Shown: positions 22,794-34,117, counted from the stretch's first letter. The stretch: 64,000 nt of DNA from Pristionchus mayeri (GCA_036245805.1 BTRK01000001.1:5580001-5644000), one strand, 5' to 3'. Made by a program: numbers and translations. Notes: generated by a model from the sequence alone, not told the origin.

Positions 22794-23562
22794 CAGTCGC
22801 GCCAGAAAGTGAGTAGACGATTTATAGCTTTGATATAACTTTTGCTGTAGCAGATTTCGCTATTTGGATTCTGTGGTACAATATACCAAATCCATCGGGG
22901 AGTACGAGGCGTGCATTGCGTCATTAATTGCATCATCGTTTGATTGCGTAGTGATGACGCAATCGAATTTCACTTTTTCAAACAGGCTTTATTCTTACAC
23001 AGATTTTTTTCAGCCTGCCAAACTTTCTGACATTGGAGATAGGACCGAGGCCTATCCAGAATATAAATTTGAATTTGCTGCTCGGATATTGGCTGCAGTC
23101 GCATATTGGCTGCAGCCTTTCTGCAAATTTTTCAGATCTCGGCTTGTAGACAACCTAGAGACTTGTTCAAGGCATCAAAATGATCGCCGTCGTGAGTCCA
23201 GATGATCCTGAGAATATGAAAACAATATCTTGAAATTTACCCTGAGGGCATGAAAAAATCACTTTTTCACATTACCACTTTTTGGACATTCATAACTATG
23301 TACGAACTGTATATTAAAATCTGGTTTTTGCTTAGTCATGTTTAAAATGTTTTATATTTATGATTCCCAACTTATTAGAGCGTTTGGATATCTTTCCTAT
23401 CCGCGGCGATCGTTTTTCGGAGGCACTTTCCAGTCCCGGACTCGCTATTTTCGTCTGCACTCTCTCTCCAACTTTGCCCAAAGTTATTAAAATATTACAA
23501 AAAGCTGGAACTCAGTTCTTCAGAACGTGTTGGACATGTACACACTATAACAAAAGTTTTCC
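22794..23562 (+). mobile_element. Family T (Tc1-type) copy in the loop
   Basis: Starts TA-CAGTCGCGCCAGAAAG. Further in it matches the 40283 element: ATGATCCTGAGAATATGAAAAC at 23199 and 40689, and GGGCATGAAAAAATCACTTTT at 23245 against the 40733 region. Only one end is intact. A 113-codon open frame (22864-23205) has no family signature and is not kept in the sister copy, so I do not call it a gene. Confidence 0.6.
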
Positions 23563-23676
23563 TTAACTTTCTCTCAATTTTGTTTTCGAAGGGCCATGCA
23601 ATCAGGACCATTGTGCACCTCCGAAAAACGATCGTCGCGGACCGGAACGATAACCAAACCCTCTGAAAAGTTGGAA

Positions 23677-23680
<4 letters not shown>

Positions 23681-23752
<72 letters not shown>
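23681..23752. repeat. (TA)n microsatellite, right arm
   Basis: About 36 TA units, three times longer than the same tract in the left arm. Produces meaningless Tyr-Ile open frames on both strands. Confidence 0.95.
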
Positions 23753-23757
<5 letters not shown>

Positions 23758-24805
23758 TTGAACATCACTAAGCAAAAACACAGATTTTCAAAACGCGTTC
23801 CTTGTCAGAGTGAGGTTGGCATGGCACAACTCCGTCAAAATAATCGCCAGGTGCTTCAGTATATGACCCATAGGGGTAAATAAACTTTCCGCCGGAAGTT
23901 GGACCCCAAATTCCAATTTTGACCTACAAAAATCGATAATTACAAATTTTGGATTTAGGCCTAATGCTATACATCATTCGAAAGAGCATGAAAAGTTATG
24001 CCAGAATTTGCAGTTTCGCAAAAATGATGTACAATGACGTGTTTTACATCGATTCAAATCATATTTTCGCTATTTTCCTTAAAAATTGTGGTTGCTTCCC
24101 ATCTCAAACACACCAGCACCCTCCAGTTTCGATATATTTTTCTCTAAATGTTATGTATAATCAAATTATGTTCGCATTTTGCTCGCGAAGTGCGATTCGC
24201 GAGTGCATTCCAATCACCCTCTTCTCTATTTGCGGGGTCGCCCTCCTCACAGTGGAAGGGCTGGATGGAGTAATGAAAATTACTCGCAGTAATCAATGGA
24301 AAATCACTCGCGATTTGACTCACCGAGTCAGCTCTGCTGGGCGAGTCATTCTCCACGATTTGCTCGTATGTTACCGGTGCAGACGAGTGGGAGTGAACAT
24401 AATTTCCCGAGTGCGAGTAAACGACGGTAGTGTTGGCGTCATTCCTTTACTTATTGTTTCATATATCATATATATTTTTCATATATTATATAATATTTTT
24501 TCATATGTGCGCCTGAATTTTTCCGAAATGCTTCTACTGATAATTTTCTCTGATGTGAAAAGAGAGGAAGAGTGGCTGACGGAAAATTTCAGAGGGAAGG
24601 AATTTGGGAGATAGAAGGTATCATGCATGAGAATGGGAGGAGCAGAGGAGAGGGGACATTTTGTCCAGGGGACATTTTGTCCATAGGGACATTTTGTCCA
24701 TGAGGGGACATTTTGTCCAGGGGACATTTTGTCCACTCTCCCTGGGGACATTTTGTCCATGCGCGAAAAAGGAAGGGGACATTTTGTCCACCACCCAACC
24801 ATGAG

Positions 24806-26131
24806 AACTAACAATTGTAAGAAAAAATATTTTTTTAGCTAAATTTGAAAAGAGCTCTCATCCTACGCTTCGCCTTGATACAACTCGTGGCTGGATGAAC
24901 ATACAACAGGATTGGTCGGAGATCTTACGCTGCAGCGGAAAAGGAGGAGGAGATGCAATTGCAGCCATAACTGAAATGCGTGCACATTAAAATACCTGAT
25001 AATTCATCGGAATTATTAGTCGTTCCACAACGATACAGGGATTTTACCATAATCGGCATCGCATTATCAAAATAAAGTGTCGCTTAAAAATTCACATGGA
25101 TGAAACGTGAGTGATACAAAATTCTTTGAAACTTTCAATATGCGATTTGGTGTTTCAGGAGTAATACCTATCCGAATTGGAATAGCCAGAGCAATATATG
25201 ATGTATTGATAGATATAAAATGTTATCTAACCAGAATCGAATTTTCACACGGAGAGCATCAGTAATGTCGACTCCCTCTCCGCACTTCTACCTCATCCTC
25301 GAGCCACGAAATGGTAATAGTGGAAAATTTACCGCAAAGAGCTTGAAAGTATACAAGCATTGTAATTAATATATCACAATCACAAACTTTCGATTCCCCA
25401 CCCTAACACAGCTACCCTTTCGTGCATTGAGTTTATCGCTCAGTCTTCAGTTGCATTTGAGCACCATATTCTCGGAGTTTCGTGGAAATCCTATTATTCG
25501 ATGAGATGCAAAAAATAAACACACTTACCGAACTTTCGGTGTCATTATTTCGTTCTGCGCGGTTTGCCGCAGTACCGTGTCCATTGCGTTCACAAGCAGC
25601 TCCAGCAATATCTACAGAATACTGTAATTTAAACCTGAGAGATTCTCTCAAGGTGATGCGGGCAAGTGACTCGAACTTTCCCAGCTCTGGCACAAGGATG
25701 ACATTCGTTCTCGTGTCCGCTCCCACCTTCCCCCTCTGGGAAACTAATTTGTCGTACATTACCTCTGGATTCTGATCCCCCGTTAGTAAGTGAGACATGC
25801 GAAACGATCAAACGCAATCGCTGGAAATAAATTCTGAACAGTGCTTCGCACTGGGGATAAATCACAACATTTATGCTGTTATTCAATTCCATCATATCGT
25901 TTATAGAACAATTTCACGAATCCTACGCGCGTACATGCCCTCGATGCTGCATCAGACCTAATACTGACCGTATTGTAGTAATATATACTAATCACATTTA
26001 TGAGACAAGAGGGGAAATGGTGCCACAATGAATTGGTTGAATGATTCTGTAGACCCGGTTTCCCTGCTGATACAAATTCTCACTGGGTAAATTAGTGTCT
26101 CGCGTGTTGTTATAGCGCGAACCACAGAGCA
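24806..26131. other. No gene seen
   Basis: One TGTTTCA box at 25151-25157 (plus; GGTGTTTCAGGAGTAATACC). Short open frames around 25433-25895 lie on both strands and show no family features. Confidence 0.45.
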
Positions 26132-26846
26132 CAGCAGCAGCAAACCACTGAGAGGGAACGACGATGAGTGCTCAACCCCTTCCCACTTATGTTCTGTGCT
26201 TCCACGATGAGGGTTTGAATGATGCGCATGATCAACGCTCGTTATCAATGATGTACAGCCAAGGGATCATAAGGACTGTCTAAAAAGAACAGTACAAGGG
26301 AGGGTCAATAAATGTGCGAACACCACCTTTATTTTAGTGTACTCTTACGTGACACGCGTGATAAGTGCTGTCGATTCTTCTGAAGGATTTGAAAACATTT
26401 CGACATGAAATTTAGTGAGTATGATCACTTTAATTTTGCACATTGTTGAAGATGTGCGAAATGGTTTCAAAAAAATGCGAAATGGTTGCAAAAAAGCAAA
26501 TTTCAAAATACCTATATTTCCTGGAAAGCGTTATCTGGATGACTCCATAAGCGACCTACGTGGTATACTCACCAAGTACTATCCGTACACACATTATGAA
26601 GGATTTCGATTTTTGTTCTGCGGCGAAGAAAAAAACGAGCTAGGGCACTCACTAATCTGCAGAGAAAAGCACTGATAGCGGAAAAAAATATGTTTCATTC
26701 CGACAACATCATAAATTGGCTGTACATCATTGATAACGTGCGTTGATCATGCGCATCATTCATACCCTCATCGTGGAAGCACAGAACATAAGTGGGAAGG
26801 GGTTGAGCACTCATCGTCGTTCCCTCTCAGTGGTTTGCTGCTGCTG
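26132..26846. mobile_element. Inverted-repeat element with 130-bp arms
   Basis: Arms 26132-26263 and 26718-26846 mirror each other (CAGCAGCAAACCACTGAGAGG; TGATGTACAGCC). The spacer (26264-26717) is unrelated AT-rich sequence with a TGTTTCA box at 26691. No clear target duplication. Short open frames in the arms are mirror images. Confidence 0.7.
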
Positions 26847-26964
26847 CTGCAGTCTCTGCCCCTTTCTGCACGACAGACCACGCCGTCAGAGGGTCAATGT
26901 ACTATAATGAATCATTATTAATGATAGGATCAGAAAATATACGACAATAATATGTTTAATCGAT

Positions 26965-27050
26965 TAAGTTCACATCATTATTGTTGCACATACAGTCGCA
27001 TCTTTATCGCACTGCTGAAACCTCAATCGACCTCACATTCATTGTATCTC
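26965..27050 (-). repeat. Dispersed unit E, copy 2
   Basis: GTTGCACATAC, GTCGCATCTTTATCGCAC, CTGCTGAAACCTC in the same order as 15525-15590. On the minus strand this is GAGGTTTCAGCAG followed by ATAAAGATGCG. Confidence 0.5.
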
Positions 27051-27263
27051 TTCTCGCCTCCGATTTTAATTCGAAAGTACTCCTCCTCGCGCTGATGAGA
27101 ACTACACACACAGCGGTAACTCTAGCAGCCGATGATGTAGAGTAGTGCTGCAGAGTAAGTGCAAGGTGGTCATGATGGACTGTTTTAAAAATTCGTTTTA
27201 AAAACAACTGCTGACAAGTGCGATAAAAATAAATATTTAGTGTGGAAATAAACGGAAGAATGA

Positions 27264-27270
27264 TGTTTCA
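27264..27270 (+). promoter_or_regulatory. TGTTTCA box sharing flanks with 11442 and unit E
   Basis: GATGTTTCAGCAGCTCTG then TAAATGCTGGTGTTGTT. The TTTCAGCAG plus TAAATGC arrangement recurs in all unit E copies (minus strand) and at 11442. One of the best-supported candidate small-RNA promoters in the window. Confidence 0.45.
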
Positions 27271-27780
27271 GCAGCTCTGTAAATGCTGGTGTTGTTTTGA
27301 TGAATAATTTTCTCTGCACCGCCTTTACTAAAATTATCACACCCCATGCTATCTCTAGCGCCTTGTCACTGCATGGATGTGACCGGTCGTAATGATAAAG
27401 CAGTTTCAAAAAACTCTATTATTCTGGTGGATTCCTTACAGTCGACCACTCTCGAAACGTGGACGCCGTCACCCATTTTCCAATATATGGTATAACGATC
27501 TTGTTTCATTTCAGTTTTCGCAACGCATTATTGAGTACGGCAGTTGCAAATACTCCATCTTCCTATTACATGACTATGACTCTTTGTTTTACAGGGCTTT
27601 AGAGAGTTGTGAAAATGTTATTATTTTTATTTTGTTCCTCTAGAATGCCTTGTGTGATTGCTTCCCCAATGTTGACCTTCATGAAGTATGAAATGTGAAC
27701 CATAACTCCACGTTGTCGGTTGCCTACAATACACAACATAAGTTCCGGTATTCCAGTAATACAAATCAGAAGTTGCAACA

Positions 27781-27931
27781 TGAGCGACGCAGACTGCGTG
27801 ACGGCGCAAGTGATCGACCCCGCCGACACCCGCTTCACGCCCACGGCCACCAACTGCGGAGCCATTGCTGGCTGGGCGATGGCAACTGCTGCAGAGTGGC
27901 TGCAACTGCCCGCGGCCATTGGCGCCAACTG
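27781..27931 (+). pseudogene. Short GC-rich coding fragment, copy 1
   Basis: 51-codon frame beginning ATGAGCGACGCAGACTGC. It encodes DADCVTAQVIDPADTRFTPT and ends QLPAAIGAN. Codons are strongly C/G-ending (GAC, CCC, GCC, ACC, CGC), unlike everything around it. The same stretch occurs within the larger fragment at 28307-28849 (minus). A 24-nt block after GAGTGGC present here is missing in that copy. I do not recognise the protein. It is most likely a detached exon or partial gene copy; whether it is expressed cannot be judged. Confidence 0.5.
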
Positions 27932-27962
27932 AGGAAGAGGATCAAGGACTGACTGAAAAATC

Positions 27963-28017
27963 GATATTTTTTCTATGCAACAACTCCCAGATATTTTTTC
28001 TATGCAACAACTCCCAA
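27963..28017 (+). repeat. Two tandem 28-bp units
   Basis: ATATTTTTTCTATGCAACAAC plus TCCCA occurs twice in a row (from 27964 and 27991), immediately downstream of the coding fragment. Confidence 0.8.
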
Positions 28018-28106
28018 GTTGCTAAGTCTTCTGCCAGGCGAGAGGTGCGAAGTTGCGCAAATGCCGCACCCACATTTTTGCGGGTTGCAAATTGCAGAAC
28101 GGAATA

Positions 28107-29959
28107 AGAGAGACTATCTGAGTGAATGAACATTTTTGTCTAGAAGCTTGGCAGTAAGCCAAAAATCGAAATCCTCCTAAATGTGCATATATGTAGTACT
28201 AGGGGAGTATAGCTCAGGCGTGGCTTATTTAGTGTTCTAGATCACGCATTGAGAAGTGCGCCGCACTTTTTGTCCGTACAGATCGTTTATCGTTCGCCCA
28301 CTCGGATCAATAATCTTTTATCCCTATCGAGTTTTCAGTCAGTCCTTGATCCTCTTCTTCAATTGGCCACTCTGCATCAGTTGCCATCGCCCAGCCAGCA
28401 ATGGCTCCGCAGTAGGTGGCCGTGGGCGTGAAGCGGGTGTCGGCGGGGTCGATCACTTGCGCCGTCACGCAGTCTGCGTCGAATAGCATCGCGGTGATCG
28501 TGTCCTTGTCCAGAGGGCAATCAGGGCGAGATTTCTGCGCCCAGACTGTAGGCTCGACTGCCTGAGCAGCACCCGGCAGATCGATCACAGTATCTCTGGC
28601 CGAGTACTCCTTGGAGACCTTGATAGTTAGCGACTGCACGCGTTGCTTCAGATTCTCCGTGCCAGAGTCGGCGATCCACTCCTGGATGATCTTGTGGTGG
28701 GCCGTCGAGTAGGGACGGGCGTAGATGTTGACAGCATGCGATTCGTACTCGAAGAGCGGGATGGACGTAGTCTTGACGTCGATGTTGACGGGCACGAAGT
28801 TGCGAGGCTTGAGCATGATGTTGCGAGCGTCCATCGAGATGAAAGGCAATTTTCGAACTTTGCCATTTCGCTATCGATCCAAACGTTTAATATCTCTAAA
28901 AATGCGGAATATTCATGCGATCACACCTACCAAGTTTCGTAATAATTGGATTAAAACTCTTCATGATACAACGAAAAATCGATATATTTTGGTTTAATCG
29001 AATTTTAAAGCTTACTCGTTGGAGGGCCTGCCATATTTTCTTTCATTGTATTTGTAGTTCTGGTTACTAACTATCTATTAAAGCAAAACAATTAAAATTT
29101 TTAAAAAATAACTTTTAGAGAAAACAGCAAACAACGGCCGGCAACTTGAAATAAAATCAGTTTGTAATAGGCATTTACCTACCGTAACCCAAAGCAGAAC
29201 TGTAGGGCAGGTGTTCGAGAGTTATCCTACATGGAGTACTCGATGAGGGAACTCTACCATAATCAATACAATTTCGATATGCATCCTCGCGCGCAAGAGC
29301 GCTGATGTAAAAAAATATTACGGTAGCTTTTCAACATCAGCGCTCTTGCGCGCGTGGATGCATGTCGAAATTTTATTGATTGTGGTAGAGTTCCCTCATC
29401 GAGTACTCCATGTAGGATAACTCTCGAACACCTGCCCTCCAGTTCTGCTTTGGGTTACGGTAGGTAAATGCCTATTACAAACTGACTTTATTTCAAGTTG
29501 CCGGCCGTTTTTGATGTTTTCTCTAAAAGTTATTTTTTAAAAATTTTAATTGTTTTGCTTTAATAGATAGTTCGTAACCAGAACTACAAATACAATGAAA
29601 GAAAATATGGCAGGCCCTCCAACGAGTAAGCTTTAAAATTCGATTAAACCAAAATATATCGATTTTTCGTTGTATCATGAAGAGTTTTAATCCAATTATT
29701 ACGAAACTTGGTAGGTGTGATCATCTGAATATTCCGCATTTTTAGAGATATTAACCGTTCGGATCGATAGCGAAATGGCAAAGTTCGAAAATTGCCTTTT
29801 TCGGATTACAGTGCGGCGCACTTCTCAATGCGTGATCTAGAACACTAAATAAGCCAGACCCGAGCTATACTCATCGAGTACTACATGTATGCACATTTAG
29901 GAGGATTTCGATTTTTAGCCTAGTGCCAAGCATATGTTCAATTTCTCAGATAGTCTCTC
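28107..29959. mobile_element. Fold-back element carrying a captured gene fragment
   Basis: The ends mirror each other (AGAGAGACTATCTGAG at 28107; CTCAGATAGTCTCTC at 29945) and symmetry continues through GTGCGCCGCACT / AGTGCGGCGCACTT and a 0.95-kb near-perfect inner palindrome (28838-29795, centre about 29315). The left arm is interrupted between GTGCGCCGCACT and AAAGGCAATTTTCG by about 570 bp of GC-rich coding-like DNA (28269-28838). At the same point the right arm has only some 15 bp. So a gene fragment was inserted into one arm of an existing fold-back. No transposase is visible. Confidence 0.75.
28307..28849 (-). pseudogene. Captured coding fragment, unknown protein, copy 2
   Basis: 180-codon open frame reading out of the fold-back arm. 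Recognisable stretches: NIMLKPRNFVPVNIDV, VNIYARPYSTAHHKIIQEW, TENLKQRVQSLTIKV, DTVIDLPGAAQAVEP and DADCVTAQVIDPADTRF. The first codons (MPF) lie in arm sequence, and the last (from about EEEDQGL) run into less biased sequence, so both ends are artificial. Codon choice is strongly C/G-ending, as in a well-expressed gene, and there is no internal stop, implying a young capture. I cannot assign a family and do not guess a function. A host gene or a foreign (possibly viral) source are both possible. Confidence 0.55.
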
Positions 29960-30469
29960 ATAAGAAAAGAGAGAGGCAGCAGGGTAATTTCTTTTTGCAG
30001 AGGTCAAAAGAGGAGCTGTTGAGACCGACAGGGTGTTGGAAAATTGTGATTCACTATCCAGAATGATTCAAGTTTCGAAGTTTCCCGTAAATTCGCGAGA
30101 TTGAAAGGGCAGTTTGATGTATTCCGTGATTCAATGAAAATAAAATAATTATACCTCGTGGTGGAAAAAAGTGGCTGATGTAAAGAAGGTCTCATGATGG
30201 AACATTGAGGCGCCTTCTTAGACGGCTTTTCTCGTACTCCACTCAGCAGGAGATTCATACGACTGAGACCGACAGGATAAACCAAATAAGAATGAAAAAA
30301 ATACCCATCATTGCAGATTAAAACCAAGGCGCCCGCAGATCTCGTGTAACGTTGTTACTATTTTCTGAAGAATTCACATTCTCATACAAGAGCAGAGCGT
30401 CAGTGCAACTGAGAAAGTAGTAAATGTTATATTTGTGAAAGCATCTTGCAAATGGCACTGTCGTTTCAC

Positions 30470-30540
30470 GTCATTCAGCTGCATTTATCACACAGCTGAA
30501 ACCTAAATCCACAAAAATGTTTCATTTAGTTTTCCACTTT
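30470..30540 (-). repeat. Dispersed unit E, copy 3
   Basis: CAGCTGCATTTATCACACAGCTGAAACCTAA; on the minus strand GGTTTCAGCTG followed by GATAAATGCAG. Same order and spacing as copies 1 and 2. Confidence 0.45.
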
Positions 30541-31997
30541 AGAAAAACATTTTCTGCAACATTTTGACCACCACATTCATGATCTACTAATGCCTCAATA
30601 GATTCAACGCCAATAATGAGGTGTATCTGAGGCTGCACCATTCAACCAACAATCGGATGTTTCAACATCGCTCCGAGTGAGAACCGATAGTAATAATTCC
30701 TTCGACACCTACAGTACCTTCCTTTGAATTCGCCACGTCAGCACAATAATATGAAGCCTCCAGATCCTGCGAATAGAGAATGCGCACACGTAGATGTTGA
30801 ATTATTGATCTTAAATCAGCTTAGTATGCATGTATCGTAGGTCTCTTTACCATTACACAGAATTTATGAATGTTGTCTACATTCCAGCATTATCACAGAT
30901 ATAGAACCCAACTTTACTGGCCTATCAGTGTCCTCCCGCGAGCCCAATCTCGAAGACGATATCCACATTTTTCTTGACAGAGCCCGGTTCAAGTCGTTAC
31001 CGTATACGGAATCATCGCTTTTCGCAGCTGATACTTTCCAACTCGCCGCTGCATGAGAATGATCCAGAGCGAGTTCAACTGGAAGAAAATAATTCTCTGT
31101 CAGATTTTAATCTTAATAATTAAAATACATTAAATTAATAATTAAATATATTAAAATATAAGAATACTCGAGGATCTCCCGCGGCGTAGCTTCCTTATCA
31201 ATTAAATGCCTTTGACACGGCCACAAAAATGCCTTTGATACGGCCGTTTGCATAACCGTTGTAAAAAAATATTTCCAAGTAAAATCAACTTACCAGCTAA
31301 AACAGAGCTTGTTAATTTTTTATTGTTCATTTGTATAAATGACCTACTTACCACTGGACAATTCGTGCACTCATTTTGCTTCGAAATAATAAAAAAATCA
31401 ACAATTGTACACTCACATGTACGCACACTCAATTACTGTCTGCATCCATAACTCCGTTCGCCTCCATCTGTTATCTCTGCTTTAGCATTCAATCTATACA
31501 TCGTATCTTCCGTAGCCATGGTTGAAGCGAAGCCATGCTAACCGTGCGATAATGAATCGAATTTAGTAAACGAGAAAAACTGCGATCCATTGGAGAACCA
31601 ATCTTTCTTAATTTAAAAACTAACTGCGAAACACTGATAGTCCCTTAATTTTAGTCGCACTACAACATTCTCTGGCTGACAAGTATTCGTATTGAATATT
31701 CTCGGCTTTCACATCATCTTCATAATCACTACAATTCTCCTCACCTGCGGTGTCTACTGCCCCCGTGGAAAGGAAGACCGAACGAGGACACGCACATACC
31801 TGCAAACACATGTAATGATAACCGAAATAATATCAGTTTCTTTAATTTCATAATGATAAATCGTTCAATCTAACACCTAAATGGCAATACATGCAGGAAA
31901 TTAATAGTCTTGCACATATGTTATTTATTGTTTTATTACCAATTGTACTATTTAAATAATCGTTTAATCTCAAGAGTACCCAGTTTTAAAAGAACGG

Positions 31998-32004
31998 TGA
32001 AACA
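31998..32004 (-). promoter_or_regulatory. TGTTTCA box sharing upstream block with 11442
   Basis: Minus strand CTTCTCCCAGGTTTTCTG then TGTTTCACCGTTCTTTTAAA. The box at 11442 has GTTCTCCCAAGTTTTTA then TGTTTCAACGGTCCGCTAAA. Conservation both before and after the heptamer argues for homologous promoters and against chance words. Confidence 0.45.
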
Positions 32005-32579
32005 CAGAAAACCTGGGAGAAGCCAACAAGTAGGAGTCGCTTATGAAATAACTGAAGTTGGATTACTGAGCAAGGCTAACACTCCCGACTTGTAATTTAT
32101 CGATATGTGCAAGTGTAAAATGATAATAAATTTAAATCTTACTCACCTCTCTCACTGCTCCGTCACCTCACTCAATTTTTTTTCTTTATCTCCCTTGTTT
32201 GGGGGTGCGCACCAATTGATGTGGCCGCAACTTAAGTAAATTCAATATTTGAATTGTTGATTCAGTACATTCCACCAAATGCAATCACGAAATAATAACG
32301 ACTAGCAAAAATATCAGGCATCTCACGAGAGAATCAAGACAAGCCTGGTACAATCAGGAAAATCTTCTTTTGAATTTGGCATAATTAGGGGTAATTTACG
32401 ATGCAGAATCTGATTTCGGGCCGGGCGGCGGCCCATCTCGATCGCCGGCTGCAGCAGCATGCTGCAAACATTCGAGACACTCACTTTGAGGGTTCTGAAA
32501 ATGGGTTCAAAATACTTCAAGCGAGCTGATAGCAAATGAATATATAGCAAATATAGCATATATATAAAATATAAAAAAT

Positions 32580-32750
32580 AGATAGCAAATGTGTGAAAAA
32601 ATCAATTGGGTTTGAAGTTTCACAGATCTCATGAGATCCCGAGATTATGCTGACCATTGGTGTTTGGCTGGATTGTTCGTGAAAAAAAATGAAATTAATA
32701 TCCCATATGATGTCTATTTTCACAAAAAAAATGTACCTTCAAATACAAAC
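32580..32750 (+). repeat. Dispersed unit D, copy 1
   Basis: GTTTGAAGTTTCACAGATCTCATGAGATCCCGAGATTA, CATTGGTGTTTG, GAAAAAAAATGAAATTAATA line up with GTTTGATGTTTCACATATCTCATGAATTCCGGAGATTA and following sequence at 50270-50400 (written here in parts of one alignment). The GTTTCA box is conserved; TGTTTCA is exact only in the second copy. Confidence 0.5.
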
Positions 32751-33677
32751 AATAATTTTGTATCATAAAATGAAATTCTGAGACGGAGAAATTGATTACA
32801 ATGAAACAAGTCCCAAGTATCTACATCCAATCGCAAGCGAACGGCGACGAGTTGTGCTTTTATCTTTTTTTTTATTTTGACACCCCCCCCCCCCGCCTTA
32901 ACAAGCCGTGACCAGGGCTGGAACAACAAAAAAATAAAAGTGGCATAATTGCGGAGTGAAAATATTGTGAGCACTACCATTAACAAATTATTATAGAGTA
33001 AAACGTGGCAGTATATTTTTTCAACAACAACAACAACATATCTAAAACAAACAAATGTGCTCCAAGCTTTGAGAAACAAGAACAAAATTGTTCGTTTAAA
33101 GCATTATATAAATAGTATTGGTTAATTTTAACATAATTTATGAAATGTGGATTTCGAAAAATTTTCGACTGTGAATTACAGCCCGCTGAATGAATTTGCT
33201 CTTCAAATTTGTCCCAGCCTTGGCCGTGACGGTTGCAGAGATAAAATGTCCCTTTTTTATAGGTTCATAGACATATTAATAAAGTTGCAGCTGCAGTGCT
33301 GTTATTGATGTATTCGTGTAACATGAAGGTGCAAGTCCAGATTATTGTAATAAATAGAAAAACAGTTTTCTACCCAAGTAAAATGGAGGAAAAAAACGTG
33401 AGTGGAAAAACACGCAAGGGTGAATGAGGACTCAGTTATGTGAAAAAATACGGTTGGATACTGGGAAGGGTAGTATGAAGATTTTTCCAAGTAATAATAC
33501 AATATGTAAATGATCTCCCCTCACTCTTCTCTCAAACTAGCTCTCTGGCTGGATACTCGGTCGTGCTGCATGGATTCTGCTGCAGCAACGACGTTTCCTA
33601 GAAGGAAGGATGAGGAGACGGAACGTCACTGCGTGTGAGAAGTGAGAAAGGTATTCTAATTGGATAGATCACGGAGA

Positions 33678-33684
33678 TGTTTCA
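33678..33684 (+). promoter_or_regulatory. TGTTTCA box with downstream TATAAAT
   Basis: GATGTTTCAGTAGATATATAAATCG: heptamer, short spacer, TATAAAT. Same layout as 5007 and 27264. Confidence 0.4.
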
Positions 33685-34110
33685 GTAGATATATAAATCG
33701 CGTGGCATGTTTGGCGATTGATCAGCTCCATCCTCATATGTCTGAAAACAAACATAACCTTCTCGATCCCCTCAGAATAATTGATGATCGCTGTCTCACG
33801 GGGACGGAGACTAACAGTAACTACCACCAAGGTGAAAGGACGATGAGTGAGGGAAAATGGACGGCTTCGCCTCGTTGCAGGCGAGTATTCGTTCAATGAG
33901 GTGCAAGTAAGAGTAAATTTTCTGTAGAAGTGAGCGCATATTGTAGCAATAGTTGAGCGTACGATAAATGAACTAGTGGGCTCTATTTTCAATTAGCGGC
34001 ATGAATAATTAAATTAACGGTAACACGGAAATGTGGGGTCGATACATTCTTATTGTTTTTTTTTCGGTCAAATTCTCAAACAATATGCTTCAGGCACGTC
34101 ATTTATGAGA

Positions 34111-34117
34111 TGAAACA
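34111..34117 (-). promoter_or_regulatory. TGTTTCA box with downstream ATAAATG
   Basis: Minus strand AATGTTTCATCTCATAAATGACG. Confidence 0.35.

Larger units (their letters stand above)
21318..24796. mobile_element. 3.5-kb inverted-repeat transposon (MULE-like) with 9-bp target duplication
   Basis: Ends GGGTGGTGGACAAAATG / CATTTTGTCCACCACCC are flanked by the exact 9-bp duplication AACCATGAG (21309-21317, 24797-24805). The arms are about 1.2 kb each (21318-22507 and 23563-24796) and close to identical: a 221-codon frame present in both differs at only two residues. Just inside each tip the word GGACAAAATGTCCCC is iterated about six times, as transposase-binding subterminal repeats often are. 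A 9-bp duplication with long inverted arms is typical of Mutator-like elements, but no transposase is present, so the superfamily is inferred. The loop carries other repeat material. Confidence 0.85.
26847..27779. other. Motif-bearing intergenic, no gene seen
   Basis: Includes unit E copy 2 (26965-27050) and TGTTTCA boxes at 27264 and 27502 (plus). Confidence 0.45.
29960..32579. other. Low-repeat motif-bearing region, no gene seen
   Basis: Contains unit E copy 3 (30470-30540), TGTTTCA boxes at 30518 and 30658 (plus) and 31998 (minus), and a GGGCTCGCGGGAG word (30933-30945, minus). A minus-strand frame at 31620-31811 is acidic (DYEDDVKAENIQYEY) but has no family signature. Confidence 0.45.

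Noticed and set aside
23574..23883. Tyr-Ile repeat proteins
   Set aside because: Pure translation of the (TA)n microsatellite.
21500..24614. Two near-identical 221-codon open frames (21500-22165 minus, 23949-24614 plus) as genes
   Set aside because: They are mirror images because the transposon arms are inverted copies. They have no recognisable domain, overlap other open frames, and their likeness only reflects the likeness of the arms.
28203..28270. tRNA-like start GGGGAGTATAGCTCAGGCGTGG
   Set aside because: It resembles an A box, but no cloverleaf can be drawn, there is no B box at the right distance, and the same sequence recurs inverted at the other end of the fold-back.
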